DNA from: an uncultured Desulfobacterales bacterium
Lineage (GTDB): Bacteria; Desulfobacterota; Desulfobulbia; Desulfobulbales; Desulfocapsaceae
Length of the DNA stretch: 64,000 nucleotides
Direction: 5' to 3'
Assembly (NCBI GenBank): GCA_937915545.1
Contig: CALGIJ010000038.1
Span: 1-64,000 of the forward strand
Below are positions 26,582 to 35,287 of this stretch, in pieces. Under the pieces are notes generated by a model, which saw only the letters and a program-made list of their open reading frames with translations, was not told the origin of the DNA and ran no database searches. A program made the translations under genes and the position numbers. The first letter of the stretch is position 1; every line of letters begins with the position of its first letter.

Positions 26582-26998
26582 ATGAACAACTTGCCCAACA
26601 TGCGCCTCACCACGCAACGGCAAATCATCCTCGAGGAACTGGGAAAGGTCACCTCCCACCCGACCGCCAACGAAGTGTACGACATGGTGCGCCGGCGCCT
26701 GCCGCGCATCGGCCTGGGCACCGTCTACCGCAATCTCGAGTTGATGGCCGACAGTGGCATCATCCTGAAACTCGAGGTCGGCGGCACCCAGAAGCGCTTC
26801 GACGCCACCACCGAGCCGCACTACCATATCCGTTGCACCTCCTGCGGCCGTGTCGACGACATCGCCATGGAGGTGCAGGAGCATATCAACAAGGCGGCGG
26901 AGAAAGCGAGCAACTACGTCATTCTCGGCCACCATGTCGAGTTTTCCGGCATCTGCCGCGCCTGCGCCGAGAGAAGGAACAGCAACCCGCTGCACTGA
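26582..26998 (+). CDS. Fur-family transcriptional regulator
   Basis: The 138-residue protein has an N-terminal winged helix (about 5-80, TTQRQIILEEL and IGLGTVYRNLELM) and a C-terminal metal-binding domain with HYHIRC, CTSCG (about 84-90) and CRACAE near the end, the two CxxC pairs of the structural zinc site. It looks like a PerR-type peroxide sensor or Fur; the sequence alone does not decide. An imperfect AT-rich inverted repeat (ATAA AGC TTAT, 26543-26553) lies between a TATTAT box and the start and could be its own operator. A strong terminator follows. Confidence 0.92.
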   Translation: MNNLPNMRLTTQRQIILEELGKVTSHPTANEVYDMVRRRLPRIGLGTVYRNLELMADSGIILKLEVGGTQKRFDATTEPHYHIRCTSCGRVDDIAMEVQEHINKAAEKASNYVILGHHVEFSGICRACAERRNSNPLH

Positions 26999-27021
26999 TT
27001 TCGTCTTCGTGCACCAACGCC

Positions 27022-27066
27022 AGAAGGGGAGAGTGGGCCATGCCCGCTCTCCCCTTCTGTCATTTT
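27022..27066 (+). terminator. Intrinsic terminator of the Fur-family gene
   Basis: AGAAGGGGAGAG pairs with CTCTCCCCTTCT and, inside it, GGGC with GCCC, giving a stem of about 16 pairs with one wobble and a three-base loop, followed by a short T-rich tail (ATTTT). It lies between convergent genes and is placed to end the regulator transcript. Confidence 0.75.
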
Positions 27067-27148
27067 CTCCACATGGTACCGCATTCTCCGCAGCAGGCCA
27101 AAGGCCCCGCGGCAACGCCGCCGTCTCCAGGTGACCGCCAACCGCTCT

Positions 27149-28363
27149 TTACCGGACGAAGACCACCTTGCAGAAACGGCGCTTGCCGACCTTGAAGAGG
27201 ATTTCCCCCGCCGGCGGCACCAGCAGTCCTACCTCATCTGCCCTCGCGCCATCCATGGTTACCGCCCCCTGGGCGATCATCCGCCGCCCCTCGGAAGTGC
27301 TGCTGACCAGACCGGCCTCGAGCAGCAGCTGTGGCAGCGGCACGGCCTCGGCCGCCGGGCAGCGGTAGACGGCGAGGTCGTCGGGCACTCCACCCTTCTG
27401 GAAGACCTTCTCAAAGTTAGCCTCCGCCGCCAGGGCCGCCTCCTGACCATGAAAACGTGCGGTCAGCTCGCGGGCCAGTTGCATCTTGACCTCCTTGGGA
27501 TGGAGGCCGCCATCGGCGACGCGGGCCTGCAGGTCGGCAATGGCGCGGCTGCTGAGGTCGCTGAGCAGGGAATAGTAGCGGAACATCAAGGTGTCGGAGA
27601 TCGACAGCACCTTGCCGTAGATATTGTCAGCAGACTCGCTGATGCCGATATAATTGCCCAGGGACTTGCTCATCTTGTTGACCCCGTCGAGACCCTCGAG
27701 CAACGGCATGGTCAACACTACCTGCGGCTCCATGCCACGCGAACGCTGCAAATCCCGCCCCATGAGGACGTTGAAGAGCTGATCGGTGCCGCCGAGCTCG
27801 ACGTCGGCCTGCATGGCCACCGAATCGTAGCCCTGAATGAGGGGGTAGAGGAACTCGTGGATGGAGATGGGCCGCCCGGTATCGAAGCGATTGCGGAAGT
27901 CCTCCCGCTCCAGCATCCTGGCGACGGTCAGCTCCGAGGCCAGCTTGATCATGTCGATGGAGGTCAGCTTGCCCAGCCAGGCGCTGTTGAACATTACCTT
28001 GGTGCGCTCCGGGTCGAGGATCTTGAAGACCTGCTGCTTGTAGGTCTCGGCATTGGCCGCCACCTGCTCGACAGTCAGCGCCTTGCGCGTCTCCGATTTA
28101 CCGGTGGGATCACCGATCATGCCGGTGAAGTCACCGATGAGGAAGCAGACATCGTGCCCAAGATCCTGGAAGTGCTTGAGTTTCTGGATCAGGACGGTAT
28201 GGCCGAGGTGAAGGTCGGGCGCCGTCGGATCGAAACCGGCCTTGACCTTGAGCGGTACGCCGGTGGCCGCCGCGCGCTCGAGTTTTTTGATCAGTTCGTC
28301 GCGGGCGATGAGGTCCACCGCCCCGCGTTCAATCAATTCCAGCTGTTCGTCAATGGGAAGCAT
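27149..28363 (-). CDS. tyrS: Tyrosyl-tRNA synthetase
   Basis: The 404-residue protein charges tRNA-Tyr. It has the class I signature HLGH at 52-55 and KMSKS in the catalytic core, the DFTGMIGDPTG nucleotide-binding region, and a C-terminal S4 domain (about 335-404). The KMSKS spacing and length fit the TyrZ-like type. It starts 33 bases after rny, so the two probably share a transcript. Confidence 0.96.
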   Translation of the reverse strand: MLPIDEQLELIERGAVDLIARDELIKKLERAAATGVPLKVKAGFDPTAPDLHLGHTVLIQKLKHFQDLGHDVCFLIGDFTGMIGDPTGKSETRKALTVEQVAANAETYKQQVFKILDPERTKVMFNSAWLGKLTSIDMIKLASELTVARMLEREDFRNRFDTGRPISIHEFLYPLIQGYDSVAMQADVELGGTDQLFNVLMGRDLQRSRGMEPQVVLTMPLLEGLDGVNKMSKSLGNYIGISESADNIYGKVLSISDTLMFRYYSLLSDLSSRAIADLQARVADGGLHPKEVKMQLARELTARFHGQEAALAAEANFEKVFQKGGVPDDLAVYRCPAAEAVPLPQLLLEAGLVSSTSEGRRMIAQGAVTMDGARADEVGLLVPPAGEILFKVGKRRFCKVVFVR

Positions 28364-28396
28364 GTATTCTCTCTTTGCTGATACGGTCGGCGGCCT

Positions 28397-29962
28397 TTAA
28401 CGGGCGTACTCGACGGCGCGGGTCTCACGGATGACGGTGACGCGAATCTGCCCGGGGTAGGTCAACTTGCTCTCGATGGCCCGGGCTATATCCTGGCTGA
28501 GTACCAGCGCCTCCTCGTCCTTGACCCGGTTGGAGTCGACGATGATGCGCAGGTCGCGGCCCGCCTGGATGGCGTAGGATTTATCCACTCCCTTGAAATC
28601 GTTGGCGATGGCCTCGAGATCCTCGAGCCGCTTGACGTAGCTCTGCAGCATCTCGCGGCGCGCCCCCGGCCGCGCCCCGGAGAGGGCGTCGGCGGACTGC
28701 ACGAGGATGTCGATGACGCTCTGCGGCGGCTGCTCCTCGTGGTGGGCACCGATGGCATAGACCACCTCGTCCGGCTCGCCGTACTTCTTGGCGAGGTCGC
28801 GGCCGATGATGGCGTGGGAACCCTCGACCTCGTGGTCGACCGCCTTGCCGATATCGTGCAGCAGGCCGGCGCGCTTGGCCATCTTGACATCGACGCCGAG
28901 CTCCGAGGCCATGATGCCGCACAGGAAGGAGACCTCGAGGGAGTGCTGCAGGACGTTCTGCCCGTAACTGGTGCGGTACTTGAGGCGGCCGAGGAGGTTG
29001 ATGATCTCGACGTGGACGCCATGGGCGCCGACGTCGAAGGTGGCCTGTTCGCCGGCCTCGCGCATGGTGATCTCCAGGTCCTTGGTGACCTTTTCGACCA
29101 CCTCTTCGATGCGCCCGGGGTGGATGCGCCCGTCGTTGATGAGTTGCAGCAGAGCCTGGCGGGCGACCTCGCGCCGCACCGGGTTGAACCCGGAGAGGAT
29201 GACCGCCTCAGGGGTGTCATCGATGATGATATCGATGCCAGTGGCCGCCTCGATAGCCCTGATGTTGCGGCCCTCGCGGCCGATGATCCTGCCTTTCATC
29301 TCATCGTTGGGCAGGGGCACCATGGAGACGGTGCGGTCGGCGACATAATCGCCGGCGTATCTGGAGATGGCCAGGGCAAGGATATTCTTGCCCTTGCGAT
29401 CGGCCTCGACACGCAGCTCGTTTTCGATCTTGGCCAGCCGCTTGGCGGCATCCATGCGCGCCTCGCTCTCCATGGAGTCCATGAGCATCTTCTTGGCCTC
29501 TTCCGGTGTGATGCCGGCCAGCTTGGCCAACTCGTAGCGCCTGGCGTTGGTGAGCTCATCGACGGCGCGGTGCTTTTCCTGCCACTCAAGCTCCATCTGC
29601 CCGAGCTTGCGCTCCATCTGCAGAATTTCGTTCTGCTTGCGGTCGAAGCTGTCCCATTCCCGCTTGAGGCTGTCGCGGCGCTTTTTCAGCTGCCGCTGTT
29701 CGTCCTTGAGTTCCTCGCGCTCGGCACGCAGTTCTTCCTCCAGGGCCTGCTTGACCTGGAAGGCGGCCTCCTTGCTCTGCAGCAGGGCCTCTTTTTTAAG
29801 CTGTTCCGCCTCGGTAATGGCGTTTTCGATGATCTGCTTGCTCTGCAGCTTGATGTTGTTCTCGTTGGTTTCGGCCACCCGCTTGCGCAGATAGAAACCA
29901 ACCAGCAGGCCGAGGAGGGCTCCCCCTCCGCCATAGAGAAAAGTATACGTCAATGGGGACAT
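28397..29962 (-). CDS. rny: Ribonuclease Y
   Basis: RNase Y is a membrane-anchored endoribonuclease that starts mRNA decay. The 521-residue protein has one N-terminal helix (about 8-26), a long coiled coil (about 30-190), a KH domain with GRIIGREGRNIRAIE, and an HD domain with HSLEVSFLCG and LLHDIGKAVDHE. Length is normal. It lies between the candidate 6S RNA region and tyrS. Confidence 0.96.
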   Translation of the reverse strand: MSPLTYTFLYGGGGALLGLLVGFYLRKRVAETNENNIKLQSKQIIENAITEAEQLKKEALLQSKEAAFQVKQALEEELRAEREELKDEQRQLKKRRDSLKREWDSFDRKQNEILQMERKLGQMELEWQEKHRAVDELTNARRYELAKLAGITPEEAKKMLMDSMESEARMDAAKRLAKIENELRVEADRKGKNILALAISRYAGDYVADRTVSMVPLPNDEMKGRIIGREGRNIRAIEAATGIDIIIDDTPEAVILSGFNPVRREVARQALLQLINDGRIHPGRIEEVVEKVTKDLEITMREAGEQATFDVGAHGVHVEIINLLGRLKYRTSYGQNVLQHSLEVSFLCGIMASELGVDVKMAKRAGLLHDIGKAVDHEVEGSHAIIGRDLAKKYGEPDEVVYAIGAHHEEQPPQSVIDILVQSADALSGARPGARREMLQSYVKRLEDLEAIANDFKGVDKSYAIQAGRDLRIIVDSNRVKDEEALVLSQDIARAIESKLTYPGQIRVTVIRETRAVEYAR

Positions 29963-30789
29963 AGAGATATCCTATCGTAACGAAGATTGACAGGACAGGG
30001 GGGCGGTACGGCAGCAGGAGGGGAGGGAGACCAGGAGACGGGCCGGCGGCGGCAACGACTTCCGCCGCCATGGCGGTCATTCTCAGACGGGAAACGGCAA
30101 GCGCCTGGTGCACCCACCCTTTCTCCCGCTGCGGGAGTGGCGCGGGCCATCTCGGCGACTACCGTTCCTTTCAGGGCTTCCTGCCAGGGGACTGGCTACG
30201 GAGGGAGGGTCTCAGGCCATCTCCCATCCTATCCTGCCGCGCCCCGCCAAGGCCGGGAAACCATGCCTGTTCGAGAAGAACACCGCAGAGGCGGTGACGG
30301 CCGGCGCCGCCCGCTTCCCTCCGCCCGGACATCCTGCGGAGAGCGCATGCCCGCACAGCCGTTACCGTCGCTCCTGGCCATCATCTCGAAATATCTTAAA
30401 AAGCACTGACGCTTTCCTGGGTTCTCATGTGCCCTGCGGCACCTTTCCGCTACAATCAATCTTCTCTTTATGTTGACCGGCCGGAGGCGTCGTCCTCATT
30501 TCCTGCCACACGCCCCGCTCCGGGAAATAAACCGTCGCCGACATCAGTATCTTCACAGCCCCTTGTCACCGGCTGGACTCGTTGATACCCACCGGGTGTC
30601 ATTCGGCGGCGGTTCCTCCGTACAAACGGGAAAACTTCCCGTCCCGCAAAAAGATCTACCCCACACTGCCGTGTCGCCAGGAAAGTTAAACCTAATGAAT
30701 TAGGTGGGTACCCCATAAAGACTGCAGCGAATTCGCCATGGCGATTTCCCATTGACCTCCAGCGGGGGCACCCTTTTTTTGGGAGTTGG
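29963..30789. other. Long non-coding region between rny and the 6S RNA candidate
   Basis: About 830 bases hold no coding frame I can support. Seen in the sequence: complementary 12-base arms at 30530-30541 and 30603-30614 with an inner pair (GTATC / GATAC) and a hairpin (CAGCC / GGCTG); a perfect 7-base-pair hairpin at 30626-30642; and a perfect palindrome ACCTAAT-GA-ATTAGGT at 30690-30705. Some of this may be a long rny leader or a separate structured RNA. The strand is not certain. Confidence 0.4.
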
Positions 30790-30976
30790 CTCAACACACA
30801 CTGAGGATCACCAACAGTGCAGGGAGAATTTTCTACCGACTCGATTGCCTTTTCGAGTGCTTCGGTGGCATCGGCCGCTGACCGCTGCCATTCTCTGTAC
30901 CATAGAACAACTGACCGGGAAGCGGAAGAACCCCGCGACGATTTCCCACATCACCGCGGACCTGTATCCCGGGAAC
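30790..30976 (-). ncRNA. ssrS: Candidate 6S RNA (ssrS)
   Basis: 6S RNA binds RNA polymerase by mimicking an open promoter, and its gene often follows zapA. Here about 185 bases downstream of zapA can fold as a long imperfect hairpin. Closing-stem pairs include GGAT / ATCC and GTG..GGGAA / TTC.CCC..CAC. A bubble follows whose 3' strand carries the perfect hairpin ACTCGA / TCGAGT, as in the bubble of E. coli 6S RNA, and then a distal stem with CCGCT / AGCGG. A promoter-like pair TTGTGA-17-TATTTT (30983-31011) would start it near 30976. Ends are approximate and there is no covariance evidence. Confidence 0.42.
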
Positions 30977-30982
30977 ACCTTG

Positions 30983-31011
30983 AAAATACGAACAACGTCA
31001 ACTCTTCACAA
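30983..31011 (-). promoter_or_regulatory. Candidate promoter of the 6S RNA
   Basis: On the minus strand TTGTGA (plus 31006-31011) and TATTTT (plus 30983-30988) are 17 bases apart. A second -10-like TATAGT lies at 31012-31017 with only a weak -35. Either could serve the RNA candidate downstream. Confidence 0.3.
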
Positions 31012-31059
31012 ACTATAGCCCGACTTTGCGGCAAACGAAAGCAAAATTTCTCGGCGCCC

Positions 31060-31359
31060 TCAGTCGACAAGGAGCTTGGCGCGGATCTCCTCGCTCATGC
31101 GCATCATGCGCTGTTCCGTATCCCAGCGATAGTCGTCAAAATCCTGTTTCAGCTTGACGTATTGCGAGGCGATGTTGAGGCAGGCGAGGATGGCCAGTCG
31201 TCCCACCGGCAGTGTCCCGGTGGCCTGGGCCGAGTTGTTTTCCACCAACTGTCGGACCAGGGAAAGGATCGATTTCAGCTCCTCCTCCGAGGCGGCGGTA
31301 TAAAACTTGTACTCCTGCCCGAGGAGGTCGAATTTGACCAGCCGTTCGCTATTCGTCAT
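31060..31359 (-). CDS. zapA: Cell division protein ZapA
   Basis: ZapA cross-links FtsZ filaments at the division ring. The 99-residue protein has the ZapA pattern: VKFDLLGQEYKF at the start, LVRQLVEN, the LAILACLNIASQYVKLKQ helix and a C-terminal coiled coil. The ATG at 31359 with GGTGA before it is preferred to the GTG at 31368. It follows the ZapB-like gene by about 60 bases and precedes the candidate 6S RNA, the arrangement seen in many proteobacteria. Confidence 0.9.
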   Translation of the reverse strand: MTNSERLVKFDLLGQEYKFYTAASEEELKSILSLVRQLVENNSAQATGTLPVGRLAILACLNIASQYVKLKQDFDDYRWDTEQRMMRMSEEIRAKLLVD

Positions 31360-31419
31360 ATCACCCACTTGGCGGCGCGAATCCAGACCGCGGAACCGTC
31401 GCCGGCGTCCCGCGAAAGA

Positions 31420-31797
31420 CTAACGACCGGCGGCTCCGAGGGAAAAGAGATTATGCTGGACGCGCCCCTCTTCTTCGGCACGCGGTTCGACGGCGGCCTG
31501 CTTCGGCGGCGGCTCCTCCAAGGCGGCGGAGTCATCGTCCTCGGTGACGTCGGCGCCGACCCCAGACAGCCCGGCTTCCCATTCCTCGATCTGTTCCACT
31601 ATCCTGCCGACGCGGTCGCTGATCTCGCTGCGCTCTTCCTCCCTGGCCGCCAGGGAGGCACGGAGGTCGGCGATCTCCCCTTCCCTCGTGGCCAGCAGTT
31701 CTTCCAGTTGCGCCTTCTCGGCGCGCAGATCGTTGAAACGCGCCAGCAGCTTTTCGACAAACTGCTCCAGGCGACGAAGCTCGTTATCCTGACTCAT
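31420..31797 (-). CDS. ZapB-like coiled-coil cell division protein
   Basis: The 125-residue protein is almost wholly coiled coil (about 3-80), starting MSQDNELRRLEQFVEKLL and followed by an acidic, proline-rich tail. Its place immediately before zapA and its coiled-coil form fit ZapB, which joins ZapA-FtsZ to the chromosome-terminus machinery. It is longer than E. coli ZapB (81 residues) because of the tail, so the assignment is by position and type, not by close identity. The ATG at 31797 has GAGGAG upstream; the larger open frame further upstream is not supported. Confidence 0.72.
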   Translation of the reverse strand: MSQDNELRRLEQFVEKLLARFNDLRAEKAQLEELLATREGEIADLRASLAAREEERSEISDRVGRIVEQIEEWEAGLSGVGADVTEDDDSAALEEPPPKQAAVEPRAEEEGRVQHNLFSLGAAGR

Positions 31798-31945
31798 CTC
31801 CAAGACTCCTCGATGTTTTTGTAGTTGCTGAGAATTGCCGCCCCCGTCGCCGGAGCAGGTCCTGAGCGGGCACGGAGGCGGTATCGCCACGCGAGGTTCG
31901 CGTGGTGTTGGAATATACCATGCGCCATGGGACCTGCAAGCCCTA

Positions 31946-32431
31946 TCACATCCGCGAAAAGCTCCACGACAGGGGCCTGGCGTTGTCGTAGGGCATGAAG
32001 CCGTGAAAGATACGAGGGTCGTCGTCAAAGACCATGGGGAGAAAATATCTGTCGCCCTCCCACATCGGCAGCTTCATGATGTCGGCGACATCGACCCAGA
32101 CAAGGTCGCCCTCCTCATTCGCCTGGCGTGGCGTGCCCTGAAAAGACTCGACACGGAAGATGAAGCCGAACCAATTCTCGCCATTGGGCCCGAAACCGGT
32201 CCAGTTGATGGTGCCGCGAAGTATCGTATGCAGGCAGACTATGCCGGCCTCTTCCTCGATTTCCCGCGCCAGGCAGCGATAGCAGTCTTCGTCGGGCCGC
32301 ATTTTGCCGCCCAGACCGTTGTATTTCCCGAGATGCTGGTCCTGCGGGCGCCGGTTGCGATGCACCAGCAGGGTGCGCCGCCGGTCCGGCGAGAGAATGT
32401 AGCCAAGAGTCGCCACGATCGGTGTATACAT
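31946..32431 (-). CDS. Nudix hydrolase (MutT-like)
   Basis: The 161-residue protein carries a full Nudix box at about 42-64 (G-x5-E-x7-REIEEEAGI). It belongs to the group that hydrolyses oxidised or non-canonical nucleoside triphosphates such as 8-oxo-dGTP, but the substrate is not shown. The ATG follows GGGGAGG. It lies 148 bases upstream of the ZapB-like gene on the same strand and diverges from the transglycosylase. Confidence 0.9.
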   Translation of the reverse strand: MYTPIVATLGYILSPDRRRTLLVHRNRRPQDQHLGKYNGLGGKMRPDEDCYRCLAREIEEEAGIVCLHTILRGTINWTGFGPNGENWFGFIFRVESFQGTPRQANEEGDLVWVDVADIMKLPMWEGDRYFLPMVFDDDPRIFHGFMPYDNARPLSWSFSRM

Positions 32432-32575
32432 GTCATCCTCCCCAAAAAGGCTGTAGCCGACGCCGGTCTCGGCACGATACCTGTTCCGCTGCAGCCGCCG
32501 GTATGCTATAAAGAAGAAATTCCCCTATCGTCGCCGCTGGCGGCGGTCGCCGAAGCTTACCTCAACAATTCCGCC

Positions 32576-34006
32576 ATGTCCCTTTATCGCCGTTCACACA
32601 TCGCCGCGTTTCTGCTCGTCATTACGCTGCCTCTGCTGCTTGCGGCGGCGACCGCCAGGGCGGCCGCCGCCGACTTCCCGCTGTACCCGGTCATCACCGA
32701 CAATGTCCGTTTCTGGGAGAAGATCTATGGCGTCTATTCCCACCGGCAGGCAGTTATACATGACGCGGAAGATTTATCAAAGGTTTACGAGGTGGTCCTG
32801 CTGATCGACCCCGAGGAGCCTGGAGCGCGACCGCGCAACGCCGCTCTCCAGAAGGCGGCCTGCGAGAAATACCGCAGAATGCTTGCCAGACTGGCCCAGC
32901 AGTCACCCGCCACCAGGGAGGAACAAGGTATCGCCGCCATGTTCCCCGGTAAGAACGGGCGGCGGGCCATGGCCGAGGCGGCGCAGAACGTGCGCAGCCA
33001 GACGGGGCTCAAGGAGCGCTTCTACCAGGGCGTCGTCACCTCGCGCCAGTACCTTGCCGAGATCAGAGAGATCTTCCGCCAGTACGGCCTCCCCGAAGAG
33101 CTCGCCCACCTCCCCCATGTCGAGTCTTCCTTCAACGTCAAGGCCTATTCTCGCGTCGGCGCGGCCGGTCTGTGGCAGTTCACCCGCGAGACCGGCAAAC
33201 AGTATCTGACCATCGACTCTTCCGTCGACCTGCGGCTCGACCCCATCGCCGCCACCCAAGCCGCCGCCCAGTACCTCAAAAAAAGCCACCAGGCCCTGAA
33301 CAACTGGCCGCTGGCGCTGACCTCCTATAACTACGGCCTCGCCGGGATGATGCGCGCCGTGGCCGATGAAGGCAGCTACGAAGGCGTCTTCAGCCGCTAC
33401 CGTAAGGGGTACTTCAAGTTCGCCGCGCGCAATTTCTATGCCGAGTTCCTCGCCGCGCGCAATGTCGCCATCGAACACGAAAAGGCGCTGCGCTTCGACC
33501 GCCCCATGCCCGCGCCGCACCGCTACCAGACCCTCAAGGGAAGCATCTCGCTGCGCGAGCTGGCCCGGCATTTCTCCCTCTCCACCGAGACCCTCGCCGA
33601 CCTCAACCCTGCCCTGCGACCGCCGGTGCTGCGCGGCGAAAAACGCGTTCCCGGCGGCTATGTTCTGCGGTTGCCGGCCACTGCCGGCCGTGGCCAGAAC
33701 GTCGCCGCCACCCCGGCCCCGGCTCCCGCTCCATCCACGGCAAAGGACAAGGAGAAGGCGACGCTGACCCATGTCGTGCAACGTGGCGACACTGCCCATG
33801 GCATCGCCCGCCGGCACCGCATTTCCCTGCAGAGCCTGATCGAAGCCAACAAGCTCGACTCCCGCGCCACCATCCGCCTCGGCCAGAGCCTGCTCATCCC
33901 CGGCAGGAGCGAAGCTGCCGACGGCAAGAAGGCCGCCGGCGACAAGCGCATGACCAGCCGCGCTGCCCGCCAGGGGGCCGAAACCAGAGCGGGACGGGAC
34001 GCCTAG
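32576..34006 (+). CDS. Membrane-bound lytic murein transglycosylase (MltD-like) with LysM
   Basis: The 476-residue protein has a signal peptide (about 1-32), a Slt-type transglycosylase domain (about 155-310) with HVESSFN (catalytic Glu near residue 183) and AAGLWQFTRETG, then two LysM-like modules (about 325-370 and 395-445; the second is the clear one, HVVQRGDTAHGIARRH). It cleaves peptidoglycan glycan strands. An upstream in-frame extension to 31835 is spurious because it removes the signal peptide from the N-terminus. Confidence 0.9.
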   Translation: MSLYRRSHIAAFLLVITLPLLLAAATARAAAADFPLYPVITDNVRFWEKIYGVYSHRQAVIHDAEDLSKVYEVVLLIDPEEPGARPRNAALQKAACEKYRRMLARLAQQSPATREEQGIAAMFPGKNGRRAMAEAAQNVRSQTGLKERFYQGVVTSRQYLAEIREIFRQYGLPEELAHLPHVESSFNVKAYSRVGAAGLWQFTRETGKQYLTIDSSVDLRLDPIAATQAAAQYLKKSHQALNNWPLALTSYNYGLAGMMRAVADEGSYEGVFSRYRKGYFKFAARNFYAEFLAARNVAIEHEKALRFDRPMPAPHRYQTLKGSISLRELARHFSLSTETLADLNPALRPPVLRGEKRVPGGYVLRLPATAGRGQNVAATPAPAPAPSTAKDKEKATLTHVVQRGDTAHGIARRHRISLQSLIEANKLDSRATIRLGQSLLIPGRSEAADGKKAAGDKRMTSRAARQGAETRAGRDA

Positions 34007-34051
34007 AGCGGCCTCTCGCGCCACACACAACTATCCGGAGAACCGCCAGCC

Positions 34052-34414
34052 ATGGATATCACCGCGACCATCGCCGCCCTGAAAAAACGCCCCGATTTCG
34101 CCGCCAATGTCGGCATGATGCTCATCCACAACGGCGTCGTCCGCGGCTGGTCGCGCCACGACCACGCCACGGTCACCGCCGTCGAGGTGACCCCCGACCG
34201 CGCCAGGATCGAGGAGATCCGCCAGGAGTTCCTCACCTCGCCGGGCATCTACGAGATCATCGTCGAGGCCAACGAAGGCCGCCTCGAGCCGGGTGACGAC
34301 CTCCTCTTCATCCTCGTCGCCGGCGATATCCGCGAACACATCAAGCCGGTACTCGCCGAGCTGCTCGACCGCATCAAGGCCGAGGCGGTGAGCAAGAAGG
34401 AGCTGTCCTCGTAA
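34052..34414 (+). CDS. MoaE-like protein
   Basis: The 120-residue protein resembles the large subunit of molybdopterin synthase: HNGVVRGWSR, VTPDRARIEEIRQE, EGRLEPGDDLLFILVAGDIREHI and a lysine-containing tail (AEAVSKKE). It is shorter than usual MoaE (about 140-150) and divergent, and no MoaD-like gene is adjacent, so its activity is uncertain. It lies between the transglycosylase and the HDOD gene, 26 bases before the latter. Confidence 0.72.
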   Translation: MDITATIAALKKRPDFAANVGMMLIHNGVVRGWSRHDHATVTAVEVTPDRARIEEIRQEFLTSPGIYEIIVEANEGRLEPGDDLLFILVAGDIREHIKPVLAELLDRIKAEAVSKKELSS

Positions 34415-34440
34415 CCGCAGGCCACCCAGGAGATCCTCCC

Positions 34441-35277
34441 ATGCGCGAAGCCGAGAGCTTCATCGCCGCCTACACCGACGTGCAGCCGCTGCCGCACATC
34501 GTCGCCACCGTATCGAAGCTCATCGCCGACCAGGAGTCGACGATGAAGGACTTCGAGGAGGTCATCAAGATGGACCCGGTGCTGGTGGCCAGGCTGCTGC
34601 AGCTGATCAACAGCCCCTACTACGGGCTGGCCCAGGCGGTCACCTCCATCGGCCGGGCCGTCGCCTATCTGGGCATGAAGAACCTCCACAACCTCATCGT
34701 CGTCGATGCCATGAAGGCCATCTTCGTCGCCCGCGAGTCCCAGGGGACCTTCTCGAGAAAGCGGCTGTGGATGCACAGCGCCGCGGTGTCGATCTGTGCC
34801 AAGATGGTCGCCGAGCGGATCTTCGCCATCAACGGCGACGACGCCTTCCTCTGCGGCATCCTCCACGATTTCGGCCTGGTCGTCGAGGAGCAGGTGGCCG
34901 GAGAGGCGTTCCAGAGCCTCTGCCTCGCCTGCAGTTCCTCGGCCGACCTCCTCCGCCTCGAGCGCGAGAAGCTCGGCACCGACCACGCCGAGATCGGTTA
35001 CCTGCTCACCGGCAAGTGGACGATGGGCACGGCCGTCCGCGAGGCCATCCGCGACCACCACCTGCTCGACGCGGCGATCCGTCCACAGAGCCTCACCGGC
35101 ATCCTGCAGCTCGCCGAGTACCTCGCCTGCCGCCTCGGCCACGGCGTGCTGCCCAAGGTCGCCCCGAACATCTCCGCCGCCCTCCTCGACCACATGCGCG
35201 ACAACCTCGACGAATACGAGGTGCTCATCGACGACCTCCCCGAGGAGATGGCCAAGGCAGAAGCCATCTACGGCTAG
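34441..35277 (+). CDS. HDOD domain protein
   Basis: The 278-residue protein is an HDOD-family signalling protein: LPHIVATVSKLI, MDPVLVARLLQLINSPYYG, VTSIGRAVAYLGMKNLHNLI and a later GILHDFGLVVEEQ segment. HDOD proteins are thought to take part in signalling with hybrid kinases and c-di-GMP networks but have no known catalytic activity. The following gene is a hybrid kinase starting 10 bases downstream, supporting a common pathway. Confidence 0.9.
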   Translation: MREAESFIAAYTDVQPLPHIVATVSKLIADQESTMKDFEEVIKMDPVLVARLLQLINSPYYGLAQAVTSIGRAVAYLGMKNLHNLIVVDAMKAIFVARESQGTFSRKRLWMHSAAVSICAKMVAERIFAINGDDAFLCGILHDFGLVVEEQVAGEAFQSLCLACSSSADLLRLEREKLGTDHAEIGYLLTGKWTMGTAVREAIRDHHLLDAAIRPQSLTGILQLAEYLACRLGHGVLPKVAPNISAALLDHMRDNLDEYEVLIDDLPEEMAKAEAIYG

Positions 35278-35287
35278 GAGCGGGCCC

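Noticed and set aside
27131..28381. 416-residue plus-strand open frame over tyrS
   Set aside because: Antisense shadow of tyrS; no start context or domain.
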